A DNA stretch of 64,000 nucleotides from Morinoia aosen (Eukaryota > Arthropoda > Malacostraca > Amphipoda > Talitridae), in the NCBI GenBank assembly GCA_030386875.1, contig CM059559.1, positions 66,230,392-66,294,391 on the forward strand, written 5' to 3'. The stretch's first letter is position 1. Each line of letters opens with the position of its first letter. The notes beneath the pieces are model-generated. The model was not told where the DNA came from, did no database searches, and was given only the letters and a program-made list of their open reading frames with translations. Shown piece by piece: positions 54,150 to 64,000 of the stretch. The position numbers were made by a program, and so were the translations under genes.

Positions 54150-56390
54150 TTAGAGGTGACCTCGCCTAATTAAGTTTGCAAGCTTGCTTCGTTGCTGGCG
54201 AGCTGTCTGCCGCCTAGGCCATGCAGCTGCCTCAATTTCAGGTTCTTCGGAAGTTTCCGAGGAGTCTGATTCCAAAGAATAATGCTGATCTTTAGCGCGT
54301 TCAATAGAAAAGGAACTATCCCCACGAGAAAAGGAACTCCCGGGAGGCTCGAAAGAAGGATGTAACTCTTCTCTCGAACTTCCCTCTGCGCTTTCCCACC
54401 CCTCCTCTGAAGCAATTTCAGAAACAGCTAACTCCAGGGGGTAAAGTAAGGAAATTTTGACGGCAGACTCGGAGTTATCAGCCTTAATAATTTTAACAAC
54501 TCGTACCTTGCCATCGCGACCAAGAAGCAGCGCGATGATACGGACTAAGGTCCAAAAAGGTCTAGGTTTTATTGGATGCCTTAATAGGACAACCTGACCT
54601 ACAGACAAGAATTTATTATTAAGAGGTAAAGATTTAAGAGGATATGGACCTCTTAGGGTGATTAAGTACTGTGAGTACCAAAGCTCCCTAAACTTGGCCA
54701 CCATGACGTCGCGTCTCTCAAGCGCGGAGAGCAGATGCTCTCGACGTTCATTGTCCTCGGTTTCCAAGTCAGGGACCTCATCAGAAAGGATTAAAGAGTT
54801 AGACGTAGGGTAAAGTTGAAGGAATTGAATAGGCATGATAGGCAAAATAGTGTCCCCCGTCTCTGTGTAGGAAAGAGGAGGACGATTAAGATTAAGAGAG
54901 ATGTCAGAAACTGCAGTGAGAAAGGTAGAGTAAGGATAAGTGCTGCGGCCAAAAAGCTTGTACAAACTCTCCCTAATAGATTTAAACAAGCGTTCCCAGA
55001 TCGCACCAAATTGTGGATTATAGATCGGGATAGCTTTAAATTTAATGTTAAAAGTGCGGAAACGTTCTTCATACAAGGAAGAAGTTAAAACTTCTGCCAA
55101 AAGGTCAGAAGCAGCTACGAAAGTTTTAGCATTATCGGAATACACGGTGTTAGGGACACTTTTTTCGTTCGTGAAGCGAATGAAGGCAAAACAAAATTCT
55201 TCCAACGTCATGGAAGGAAGAAGCTCTATATGAATAGCTCTAGTTTGAAAACACGTAAATAGTAAAAGATACACCTTTTGTTTATGGCCAAACGGATCCA
55301 ACACCCAGAAATGAGCTGAAAAGTCCATTCCTGTGGTAGCGAAAGGTCTCACAAAATTAGTCCGACTGTCAGGCAAAGCTGGCGGGTCAGAATATGAGAA
55401 AGCCTTAGCGTTCACCCGCTTGCATACTATGCATTTGGATAGAACGCCACGCACAGTACGCTTACAGCGCGGTATCAAATAACCGTCCATTTTAAGTTTT
55501 TGTACGGTCGATTCAACACCCTGATGATTTAGAGTTTTATGGGTATGCAATATCAGAAGATAGGTTAGATGAGAAGAACTAGACAACAGAATAGGATTCC
55601 TAGTGTTGTAATCTAATTCCTCTGCTAAGACAATGCGGCTGTCAGATCTAATTAAATTATGAGAGTCAAGAAACAAGTTGAAAGATCTAACAAGCAAAGG
55701 CGGACGAGGATTCTTGGTTTCCAAGGCCTCTATCTCGCTGGCAAAATGCTCTCTTTGCATAGAGGAAACGAGGTAAAGAAACGCTCGCAGTTTAGAATCC
55801 CCCGGATCTGCGCGCTTCCAGACTGCTACAGCCCTAAATACCTTCTCTACCACACCTAATAGTCTGGGGTAGGAGGAAAAGCGCTCAATCTCCACAATCG
55901 AAGCTTCACCTGGGTGAGCAACATTAACTGCGATACACGTGTCTGATACAAATTGCTGCGGAATGCATCCTAAGTGATCCTTAGGCCACTTATCTCTACT
56001 TTCTCTGATCCAAGAAGGATCTTTTAACCATAACAATTTACACTCTAGAAACCTAGCTACCTTAACACCCCGTTTTAGCATGTCTGCAACGTTAAACATC
56101 GTGGGTACATACTCATAGCTGCAAGCAGCCAAAGTCTCACATTCTAGCTTTTTACGCATGGCTTCTATTTCTTTTATTCTGTTGCTTACAAATACATTTT
56201 TTCGAGGAGGTTTACCGCTCAAGATCCAAGCTAGGGTAACTTGAGAATCAGTAAGAATAGTTACATTAGCCACTTTATAAGGAAAATTACCATCACACAG
56301 AAGAGATACAAGGCACTGGAAGGCAAGAAACACTGCCATGAGCTCAAGGGAAGGAAGTGTTCGCTGGCGAGAAGGCGAAACTTTACCTTA
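54150..56390 (-). CDS. BEL-C pol, RNase H end and integrase (well preserved)
   Basis: A 729-codon open frame from 56339 to 54150; the true protein is continuous with RT upstream but for a TAA at 56388-56390. RNase H: ILTDSQVTLAWILSGKP and EYVPTMFNVADML. Integrase: a zinc-binding HKTLNHQGVESTV with CIVCKRVNAK, core first Asp in FATTGMDFSAHF, second Asp in TVYSDNAKTFVAAS, Glu in QFGAIWERLFKSIRE. All three catalytic residues are kept. A DUF5641-like C-terminal region follows: LWYSQYLITLRG, FLSVGQVVLLRHP and DGKVRVVKIIKAD. A Ser/Glu-rich tail ends IRRGHL. This is the best-preserved integrase in the window. Confidence 0.88.
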
Positions 56391-58462
56391 GGAGAAAAGT
56401 AACGCGCTGCGATCCTCTTGGACGCCATAAATGCATGTACCAAAGGCGCTAGCACTAGCATCACAGAATACAACGAGTTGGGTAGTTTTGGTCTCGGCTA
56501 AATTCATCCTAGGAAACTCATAATCCCTCAACTCCGAAAACTCCCGACAATAGCTTTGCCATTCCTTACACAAATCTTCCGGAACATCCTGATCCCAACC
56601 TAGCCTTATGGGCGTCAATTTTCTCAAAATGAGCTTACCTCGCACAGAAAAGGGCAACAAAATTCCCAAGGGGTCGTAAATAGACGCTACTTCAGAAAGA
56701 ATTTTTCTTCGTGTTTTACACGAAGAGTCCAACTTCTTTACAGACAGAGAAAGAAGATCAGTAGAAGAGTTATAGTTATACCCTAGCACTCTAGAGTGCA
56801 CTTCGACACTACATAGAGCAGGGTCAATTTGGGAAAGAAGTTCAGAATTATTGGACTTCCATTTGCGCAACGGAAATCCACTCTCTTCAAATGCACTATT
56901 GGCGCTTCGAAATGTGCTAAGCGCTAGTTCAGGACTTTCTGTCGTATATACAAGATTATTGACGTACAGCATATTCGCCATGACGTCTCTGTCAAATCAG
57001 TAATAGTTTGAGCGTGCAATTTAAGTAGATAGTTAAGAATATAAGGCGATGCAACAAACCCGAACAACAGAGTTGTATAACGGAAATACGAAAATTTGCC
57101 ATCCCTGAAAAGGATGAAGCTAAACTGATTGCGGTCAAAATCACAAGCAAGTTTCACCTGCAGGAATGCTTTAAATATGTCAGAAAGAACTACTATGTTA
57201 TTTGCACGGAAATAAACCAACAATCCTAACAAATTGTTCAACAGATTAGGACCTACATAAGAGGCTTCTTTCAGACTGGGCAAACCATTGGCTTTCAACG
57301 AGCAGTTAATAACCGGTCGGATTTTGGAAGTTTCAACATGAGTTCTAATAACTGGCCTATGCGGAATCCATTTATGCGCCCGCACATCTATCCTTTTGAC
57401 AGAAATAGGTTCTATTATCCCTAATTCAAGCTGCTCAAGGAAGACGTCATTATAGGCCTGTTCAATCCCCTTTTGGGAATTGTCATTTGCCACTTTTCGA
57501 GCAAGATATCTTGCTAACACGAAATTATTAGGTACTCTAGCCAAATGTTGGCGATTCCAGGGTAAATTGACAGAATATCTACCTTCTTCATACACAACTT
57601 TATCATTGAAATCTTCCAATTCCTTATCATTCTCTTCCTCCTTAGAGGGTATACCAATAAGCTCAAGGTCAAGCAGCTGATCTAGTCCAGTCTGAACTAC
57701 GCACTGCTCAGAAACGTCTAATAATGATGAACATACTTTTGGAGTTTCAAAAAAGTTGGTAAGAACATTACGGTAACGATTTACGTTCAACTTACATTTG
57801 GCAACTCTCCTTTTAGTTTTCGTTTTGGTTTCGTTGTCAAGAGACAGAGGAGGTTTACATAATTTCTTACTGACATTTCCTTCAACGGAAGTTTTAAGAT
57901 CATTAGTTAGCTTCTTAGTTTTAGAAGCAACATGAGAAGATAAACAGAAGTTATAACATTTTAACTCCCCAAAGGGTAAAAACCCGTTAGAAAGGCGCAT
58001 GGCCTTGTAGCCATTTACGTGTTGCAACTCTAACACGCTAGAAGCTTGAAGAGCATCTACACCCAAAATTCCACGAATTGGGATGCTATCATTTATAACT
58101 TCCGGATAGGAAGTCGACAAAGGGAGTTTAGTTTTCAAAATATTGAGTTTATCCCTCAAATTTCTCATACTCATCTGGAGGTTTAAATTTCTCACAGCGA
58201 AAACATCAAGCTCATGCTTCTCACTGTCCGGAAGCACGAGTTCAATGCTAATTTGCTTGCCAATAAAAGGAAGAGAAGCACCTACAGTGTTAACGGTTAG
58301 CTCCTGCAAGTCTGTATCTGAATAGTCGGAACTTACGGTATCCAAATCAATAAGCGACGACTGACTGCCGCTATCAATTAGAATATTAACACGCTTAGTT
58401 ACCCCCCCATACTTGGTGGTAAGAGCAACAAGGGGGCACATCCTTAGACGTGCCTTTAACCG
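56391..58462 (-). pseudogene. BEL-C pol: protease and RT
   Basis: In frame with gag after TGA (58463). Protease: VNILIDSGSQSSLIDL with the intact DSG. RT: KIRPVINCSLKANGLPS, VVLSDIFKAFLQVKL (motif A Asp) and TLLFGFVASPYILNYLL. A 4-nt deletion near 56985, by comparison with BEL-A, shifts the frame. Continuing in the new frame, MLYVNNLVYTTE replaces motif C (YVNN instead of YVDD), then LRKWKSNN, RVLGYNYNSSTDLL, ASIYDPLGILLPF and CDASASAFGTCIYG (RNase H start). With both a deletion and altered motif C, the RT of this copy should be inactive. Confidence 0.85.
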
Positions 58463-58465
58463 TCA
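58435..58465 (-). promoter_or_regulatory. Candidate stop-readthrough signal at gag-pol junction (BEL-C)
   Basis: TGA at 58465-58463, CGGTTAAA spacer (58462-58455), stem GGCACGT (58454-58448), loop CTAAGG, stem ATGTGCC (58441-58435). Identical to BEL-A although flanking sequence differs at several positions. Confidence 0.62.
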
Positions 58466-59740
58466 TGAGGAGGTTGCAACGAAGGCACTGGATTCAATAA
58501 ATTTTGGACACAAAGGGCTAACATGATTGTTAGCTTTACACAAGGAGCACAAGAACGGGAGACCCTTGACTTTGGAGGGACACGCACTAGACAAATGCTT
58601 ACTACTTAGACAGGTAGAACATAAATTTAATTCACCAGCCCGTTTCACACGCTTTTCGTGCGAATAAAATCGCCTGCACGCGAACGAAGCATGGTTAACC
58701 TGGTTACAAAATTTACACACCTTAACATCGGGCGACTTATTAGGTTTAGGTAAATATGACGTTTTGTCCCTCACCTCAGTACGGGTCACCAGTTCTTTTT
58801 CCTTACTACGGAATACATGAGACGGTTTGGATTTATTTTTGGTTTCAAGAAGAGCAAGCACTTTGTGAGCATTCTCAAACACCTCCATAGAAAAGAAACT
58901 CGCTTTAAAATAGCGAAGGAGTTTCAACAGGAAAAATTCAGGAAGTTTAGTTTTAATTACAGCAGAAAACAGTAGGTTACCCGACTTCTCATTAGAGAAA
59001 TCCAAACCCCACTTGGAAAGCTCAAGAAGGCGAAATTTAACCTTAGAGATGAAGGAATTTATTTCGGAAAGACTCTGAACACTGGGACAGCTCAGGATTT
59101 CATCAAGAGCTAATGAGATTAATTCGTCAGCATTAAGAAAATTTTGCTTAAGCAATGCCCAAGCAGATAGAAAACTAGTTTCTTCGTTTGGAAGTCCCTC
59201 TATAAGACTGAGAGCTCTTCCCTGAAGCTGATTTTTGAGGAAGATAAACTTTTATTTCTCACTCATGTTAGGATAAGCCTGAAGGGCATTAGAAAAGGAC
59301 TCTTGAAAGTGCAAGAAGTTGAAAGGGCATCCCTCATTGTTACTGAATTTTTTCAGTGTCAACTGAGGTGCTCTAAAGATATTCAAAGGAACATCAGAAG
59401 TATAAACCTTATACACAGAAGGTTCACCGGTATCACTAGAGTTTAGCACCGGGGAAGTGGAAATGAGTTTTTTAAGTTCTACCATAAGTTCTATGACCTG
59501 AACCTCATATTCCGACCTCCTAACCAGCTCCTCCTCAGAAACCTCACTAAGATCTGAAGGAATTGTAGAGGCCAGAATTCGAAAGGACTGTAACAGCCCA
59601 CCCAATTCAGGAACAGCTTCAATAAGAAAGGCCGGATCACAGTTTGGAGTAAGAGCTTTTTTTCTAATAGATGTAATGCTACACTTTATGCCTCGCAATT
59701 TAATGCTTAAGGCTAAGGCAGTACACTTTTCCGTTTCCAT
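58463..59740 (-). pseudogene. BEL-C gag
   Basis: ATG 59740 (METEKCTALALS) to TGA 58463, 426 codons with one internal TAA at 59252-59254 (MSEK then stop; BEL-A has Gln there). The N-terminal half is helical and charged (SEVSEEELVRRSEYEVQVIELMV). The DUF1759-like middle has LTLKKFSNNEGCPFNFLHF, FSNALQAYPNMSE, LKNQLQGRAL and LSLIEGLP. Cys/His fingers follow: CKFCNQVNHASFACRR, CSTCLSSKHLSSAC and CSLCKANNHVSPLC. The internal stop is a single event; otherwise the protein is complete. Confidence 0.83.
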
Positions 59741-60472
59741 AATTAATAATCAAATTTCTATTTCAAGGCTTATTAGAAAAAAGTTCAGCTAAACAGAGAG
59801 AAGTCTACACTCTAAAGTGGACAAGTTATATCCCTTTTAACAGCATAGAAAAAGACATTAATGACATAGAAAATACACAAAAAGTTACACTTACCCCACC
59901 AGTTAAATTCACAACATTTCTATTTTTAAAGTTTACACTCAAATTGAGTTTAAGAATAATTTCACATATTAATGAGAGAACCTAATTAGAGTTAGACGAG
60001 GCTCAAAAAGGCCAGAACCTGTAAAAAAATGTAAGGTTCTTAAGCAATACAACACGGAACCTCGCCTAAAATACAACACAGGTTTCACTCGACTTACACC
60101 TAAGGAGACTGAAATTTGGCCCCCGCTACACCAGACAGCGGCGCCAATGACGCAAAATTAGACACGATAAATTTCCTCTTAATTTTTGAAAAAAAGAAGA
60201 AACAATTCAAGAAGAAAGAAAATAGATAGACACCAGGATTTATCCTGCCGAGTTCCAGCCAAGCTCTACCATTAACTAGATGGCGCTGAGATCCAGCTGG
60301 CTTAATTGCTGTTTAGGCAAACTGCGCAGAAGCAGCACGGCTTAGAACATTTTTAGTTCTTTTTAGATGTATCTCTTTATGAAAAAAAGTCATCATCTTT
60401 CGAATTGAAATTTCGACAATGAGAGTTGAGATTTATGATTATACAATAAACAATTGTTTTCGAATAAAAATT
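59741..60472 (-). other. BEL-C leader with a distant primer-binding-site-like sequence
   Basis: Non-coding, homologous to 40366-41100. TTGGCGCCGCTGTCTGG at 60148-60132 resembles retroelement primer-binding sites, yet it is about 325 nt from the LTR end at 60473, where a site would normally abut. Confidence 0.5.
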
Positions 60473-61063
60473 TGTGCGCAGCCACCTTAACAAGTGGACT
60501 CAACTTCCCGTAGTAACGGGCCCTGCGGCACACAAATTTACCGGATACCCATCTGGGGCCTGGTAACGCTGAAATTTCAGATAATTAAGCATAAGCGGAG
60601 CTTCATTAGCGGGAGTCTCACCTGAAGATCTTCGAAAACAATGTTCAGGCGAACACTCTTCACTGTAGCTGGCTGTCTAGGACCCAAAAGTCCTTTGTAG
60701 CGAGGGCAGAATGCCGAGTCACGCGCAGCACACGAGAAGAAGGTGCGCTCGCAATCACGGCCGATTTCAATCTGACGTGGCAGCCTTCAGGCACCGCGCT
60801 CTTTGGCTTGCTCGAATCCATCGCGCTGGCTTTGGACTCAAACAAGAAGATCAGACGAACGTTTCAGTATTTAAGTTTACATTTTTCGCCGTAGACGTGA
60901 CGACCCCCGCCATTGCTCCGCTTAGTCGTAAAATTATCAGCGTTATTAATTTTTAGGCTTATTAGATGGAGCACAGCCTTTGCCCCTTATTGCGGAAGGC
61001 CTTTTGTGCCTTATAAAATCCGCAAAGGACCTCAGCCTTCGAGCAATGACTGGAATCTCGACA
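60473..61063 (-). repeat. 5' LTR of BEL-C
   Basis: 591 bp; TATA-like and AATAAA-like features as in BEL-A. It is followed by the ATCT duplication and BEL-A integrase sequence. Confidence 0.9.
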
Positions 61064-62641
61064 ATCTAGCAGCCGCATTGTCTTAGCGGAGGAATTGGAT
61101 TACAACACTAGGAACCCTATTCTGTTGTCCAGTTCTTCTCATCTTACCTATCTTCTGGTCTTGCACACCCATAAAACTCCTAATCACCAGGGTGTTGAAT
61201 CGACCGTGCAAAAACTTAAAATAGACGGTTATTTGATACCTCGCTGTAAGCGTACTGTGCGTGGCGTTCTATCCAAATGCATAGTAGGCAAGCGGGTGAA
61301 CGCTAAGGCTTTCTCTTATCCTCACCCGCCTGCTTTGCCAGACAGTCGGACTAATTTTGTGAGACCTTTCGCCACAACAGGAAATGACTTTTCAGCTCAT
61401 TTCTGGGTGTTAGATCCGTTTGGCCATAAACAAAAAGTGTATCTTTTACTATTTACGTAATTTCAAACTAGAGCTATTCATATAGAGCTTCTTCCTTCCA
61501 TGACGTTGGAAGAATTTTGTTTCGCCTTCATTCGCTTCAGGAACGAAAAGGGTGTCCCTAACACTGTGTATTCCGGTAATGGTAAAACTTTCGTAGCTGC
61601 TTCTGACCTTTTGGCAGAAGTTTTAACTTCTTCCTTGTATGAAGAACGTTTCCGCACTTTTAACATTAAATTTAAAACTATCCCGATCTATAGTCCACAA
61701 TTTGGTGCGATCTGGGAACGCTTGTTTAAATCTATTAAGGAGAGTTTGAACAAGCTCTTTGGTCGTAGCACTTATCCCTACTCTACCTTTCTCACTGCAG
61801 TTTCTGACATCTCTCCTAATCTTAATCGACGTCCTCTTTCCTATACAGAGACGAGGGACACTATTTTGCCTATCATGCCCATTCAATTCTTTCAACTTTA
61901 CCTTTCTTCTAACTCTTTAATCCTTTCCGATGAGGTCCCTGACTCGGAAACTGAAGACGATGAACGTTAAGAGCATCTGCTCTCAGCGCTTGAAAGGCAC
62001 GACGTCATGGTGGCCAAGTTTAGGAAGCTCTGGTACTCACAGTACTTAATCACCCTAATAGGTCCATATCCTCTTGAATCTTTACCTCTTAATAATAAAT
62101 TCTTGTCTGTAGGTCAGGTTGTCTTGTTAAGGCATCCCATGAAACCTAGACCATTTTGGACCTTAGTCCGTATCATCGCGCTGCTTTTTGGACGCGATGG
62201 CAAGGTCCGGGTTGTTGAAATTGAAGGGTAGAAAGCTTTAGTGGACTACTTACAATGGATTTCCTATGCAAGTAGTCCACTAAACCTTTCCACCCTTCAA
62301 TTACCAAAACTGATAACTCAGAGTCTGCCGTTAAAATTTTCTTACTTTACCCCCTGGAGTTAGCTGCTACTGATACTGCTTCAGAGGAGGGGTGGGAAAG
62401 TGCAGAGGGAGGCTCGAGTGAGGAGTTGCATCCTTTTTTCGAGCTGCCCGGGAGTTCCTTTTCTCGTGAGGGTAGTTCCTTTTCTATTGAACGCCCTAGA
62501 GATCAGCATTATTCTTCTGAATCAGACTCCTCGGAAACTTCCGATGAACCTGAAGTTGAGGCAGCTGCACGGCCTAGGCAACAGGCAGCTCGCCAGCAAT
62601 GTAGCAAGCTTGCAGACTTAATTAGGAGAGGTCACCTCTAA
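61064..62641 (+). pseudogene. BEL-A integrase and C-terminus
   Basis: Resumes after BEL-C: IVLAEELDYNTRNPILL, HKTPNHQGVESTV and CIVGKRVNAK (the second zinc Cys is Gly). FATTGNDFSAHF keeps the first Asp, but TVYSGNGKTFVAAS has Gly for the second catalytic Asp. QFGAIWERLFKSIKE keeps the Glu. Stops are present at 61458-61460 and 61968-61970 in one continuous frame. A hairpin insertion at 62219-62302 breaks the DGKVRVVEI segment. The Ser/Glu-rich tail ends IRRGHL at 62641, as in BEL-C. Confidence 0.85.
62219..62302. mobile_element. 84-bp near-perfect hairpin insertion (micro-MITE)
   Basis: The arms AATTGAAGGGTAGAAAGC followed by TTTAGTGGACTACTT (62219-62251) and their complement (62270-62302) pair over 33 bp with two mismatches around an 18-nt loop. 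The homologous place in BEL-C (about 54485) has no such sequence. Confidence 0.82.
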
Positions 62642-62726
62642 TGTCCTTCCCAACTTTATTGCTCTTAAAAATAATATGCGCATAAATGTAATTGGTGTTC
62701 TTTCTATGCTTCCTCTGGAAAGTAAC
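62642..62726 (+). other. BEL-A 3' untranslated region, first part
   Basis: Matches BEL-C 54065-54149 up to the AGTAAC, where the LTR-like element inserted. Confidence 0.75.
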
Positions 62727-63140
62727 TATTATAGAGTGGATAGCCCAACACTAGAGCACAGCATAGGTTCCAAATAGACACAACATAGTTATAGTACTGA
62801 ACACAATAGGCAATGCAATGACACCGCTAGTTAGGTAAATAGTTCACTCACCTCTTGGATAACTTAACTTAAATACTCAATGTGGAATACTGTGGTTAGT
62901 CAGAGTAGAGCGGAGATAGACGGGAATATATATAGAATAGGGTAGAATAGAATTAGTACATTAGTTTAGAAATTAAGAAGTTAGATACCAACCACAGTAG
63001 GTACTTATATACACACTCAGTCAACATTTAATTGTTGTTGAACCTGAGGCCACTTGCAGACTGACTCGCGAGTGTTGCTGTCTTGAGCGTTGCCAACTTT
63101 TGGTCTCTCTAACTAGAACTTACACTACTCGCTATATTAC
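62727..63140 (-). mobile_element. LTR-like non-coding insertion, copy 2 (414 bp)
   Basis: Bounded by AGTAAC at 62721-62726 and 63141-63146. BEL-C shows the empty site with one AGTAAC (54070s, minus strand). It is homologous to 20109-20613. On the minus strand it starts GTAATATAGCGAG, has a TATATAAG TATA-like box, an AGGTGAGTGAAC donor-like block and ends CTCTATAATA. Confidence 0.82.
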
Positions 63141-63230
63141 AGTAACATTAATATATTAAAATGTTTGAATGTTAAATCTATGTAACGGAAATTTCTGATG
63201 AAAACTCCGTTTTTTCTCTTGCTGGGATTG

Positions 63231-63822
63231 TGTCGAGATTCCAGTCATTGCTCGAACGCTGAGGTCCTTTGCGGACTTTATAAGGCACAAAAAGGCCTTC
63301 TGCAATAATGGGCAAAGGCTGTGCTCCTTCTAATCAGCCTAAAATTAATAACGCTGATAATTTTACGACTAAGCGGAGCAATGGCGGGAGTTCCTCACGT
63401 CTACGGCGACATATGTAAATTTAAATACTAAAACGTTCGTCTGATCTTCTTGTTTGAGTCTTAAGCCTTTGCGACGGATTCGAGCAAGCTAAGAAGCGTG
63501 GCGACAGAAGTCGGCCACCTCAGATTGAAACCAGCCGTGAACGCGAACGCACCTTCTTCTCGTGTGCTCCGCGGGACTCGGCATTCTGCCCTCGCTACCA
63601 GGGACTTCTTGGGTCCTTGACAGCCGGCTACAGTGAAGAGTGTTCGCCTGAACATTGCTTTCGAAGATCTTCAGGTGAGACTCCCGCTAATGACGCTCCG
63701 CTTGTCCTTAATTATCTTAAATTTCAGCGTTACCTGCCCCAGATGGGTTCTCAGTAAATTTGTGTGCCGTAGGGCCCGTTAAATTGGGGAGTTGAGTCCA
63801 CTCGTTAAGGTGGCTGCGCACA
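63231..63822 (+). repeat. 3' LTR of BEL-A
   Basis: 592 bp, TGTCGAGATTCC to GCTGCGCACA, then AAAG duplication at 63823-63826. Confidence 0.9.
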
Positions 63823-63826
63823 AAAG

Positions 63827-64000
63827 CGCCCCAAATGCCTACCGCTTGATGCTCCAGGCTGTGCTGCCCAGGCTCGACCATTGTTCTCCTTGAAATTAAT
63901 TCTATGCTGCTCAAGTCTCATGATGCCTAGGTTGAAAATGCTAATCCTGCATGAAATTGCTAACGCCTTTTTTAGGGGAAAAATAAAAATAAAATAAAAA
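63827..64000. other. Flank right of BEL-A
   Basis: No gene. It ends in an A-rich run (AAAATAAAAATAAAATAAAA), possibly the poly-A tail of a retroposed sequence continuing beyond the window. Confidence 0.4.

Larger units (their letters stand above)
53390..61063 (-). mobile_element. BEL-C: second copy of the BEL-A family, inverted inside BEL-A
   Basis: LTRs at 53390-53980 (3') and 60473-61063 (5'), 591 bp each, start TGTGCG and end CGACA when read on the plus strand. 4-bp duplications ATCT lie at 53386-53389 and 61064-61067. The BEL-A integrase sequence continues directly across it (RS|SRIVLAEE). A full gag-pol is encoded, with few defects: TAA at 59252, a 4-nt deletion near 56985 and TAA at 56388. 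Confidence 0.9.
39774..63822 (+). mobile_element. BEL-A: BEL/Pao element hosting four nested insertions
   Basis: LTRs at 39774-40365 and 63231-63822, both 592 bp, are bounded by AAAG at 39770-39773 and 63823-63826. Without the insertions BEL-D (44906-52933), BEL-C (53390-61063), a hairpin (62219-62302) and an LTR-like element (62727-63140), the order is gag, UGA, protease, RT, RNase H, integrase, as in BEL/Pao. Several stops and a gag duplication make it inactive. Confidence 0.88.

Overview
The window looks like a piece of an arthropod (probably insect) nuclear genome that consists almost entirely of transposable elements. I found no host gene, rRNA or conventional tRNA gene. The evidence is the element repertoire: a DUF4817-type Tc1/mariner-like transposase, I-clade and RTE-like LINEs, tRNA-derived SINEs, a Ty3/Gypsy-like element, two copies of one BEL/Pao family plus a third BEL-like element, a PIF/Harbinger MITE, and a TATA/TCAGTT core promoter of arthropod style. 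Species cannot be told from the sequence alone.

Left third (1-25.5 kb). A transposase gene runs off the left edge on the minus strand (1-816) with an uninterrupted frame. Then come decayed LINE pieces (about 1.4-1.9, 5.9-7.4, 17.0-18.05 and 18.6-19.2 kb), a palindromic MITE inside one of them (6966-7148), a diverged 0.4-kb direct duplication (7.6 and 8.3 kb), a relic of the same transposase family (11.0-11.8 kb), a tRNA-derived SINE (15498-15819), a 505-bp LTR-like insertion (20109-20613), and an AT-rich array of inverted and direct repeats (20.7-22.0 kb). A 5'-truncated RTE-like LINE (22510-25468) is bounded by a perfect 12-bp target duplication.

Middle (25.6-39.75 kb). An I-clade LINE (gag with zinc knuckles, endonuclease, RT, RNase H) is split by about 2.5 kb of repeat-rich DNA (30259-32744). 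A complete but damaged Gypsy-like element lies on the minus strand (34284-39747; 301/320-bp LTRs, CATGT duplications, polypurine tract). Its RT is interrupted by a 541-bp Harbinger-type MITE with TTA duplications. Its gag/pol overlap carries a textbook-looking -1 frameshift signal: a slippery heptamer, a 5-nt spacer and a 9-bp stem.

Right third (39.77-63.83 kb) is one nested stack. A BEL/Pao element (BEL-A, 39774-63822, plus strand, AAAG duplications) received four insertions: an 8.0-kb non-autonomous BEL-like element with unusually long LTRs of about 2.2 kb and gag-protease only (BEL-D, 44906-52933, ATGTT duplications); a second copy of its own family in the opposite orientation (BEL-C, 53390-61063, ATCT duplications); an 84-bp near-perfect hairpin (62219-62302); and a 414-bp LTR-like element (62727-63140, AGTAAC duplications) related to the one at 20.1 kb. 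Because BEL-A and BEL-C are paralogues, BEL-C supplies the empty-site sequence for each insertion in BEL-A.

Functionally the window holds retroelement machinery in various states of decay: capsid/nucleocapsid, protease, RT, RNase H and integrase. In the BEL family gag and pol share one frame separated by UGA-CGG, followed after 8 nt by a 7-bp stem-loop, in both copies. This suggests stop-codon readthrough. Together with the Gypsy frameshift signal it is the most interesting biology here.
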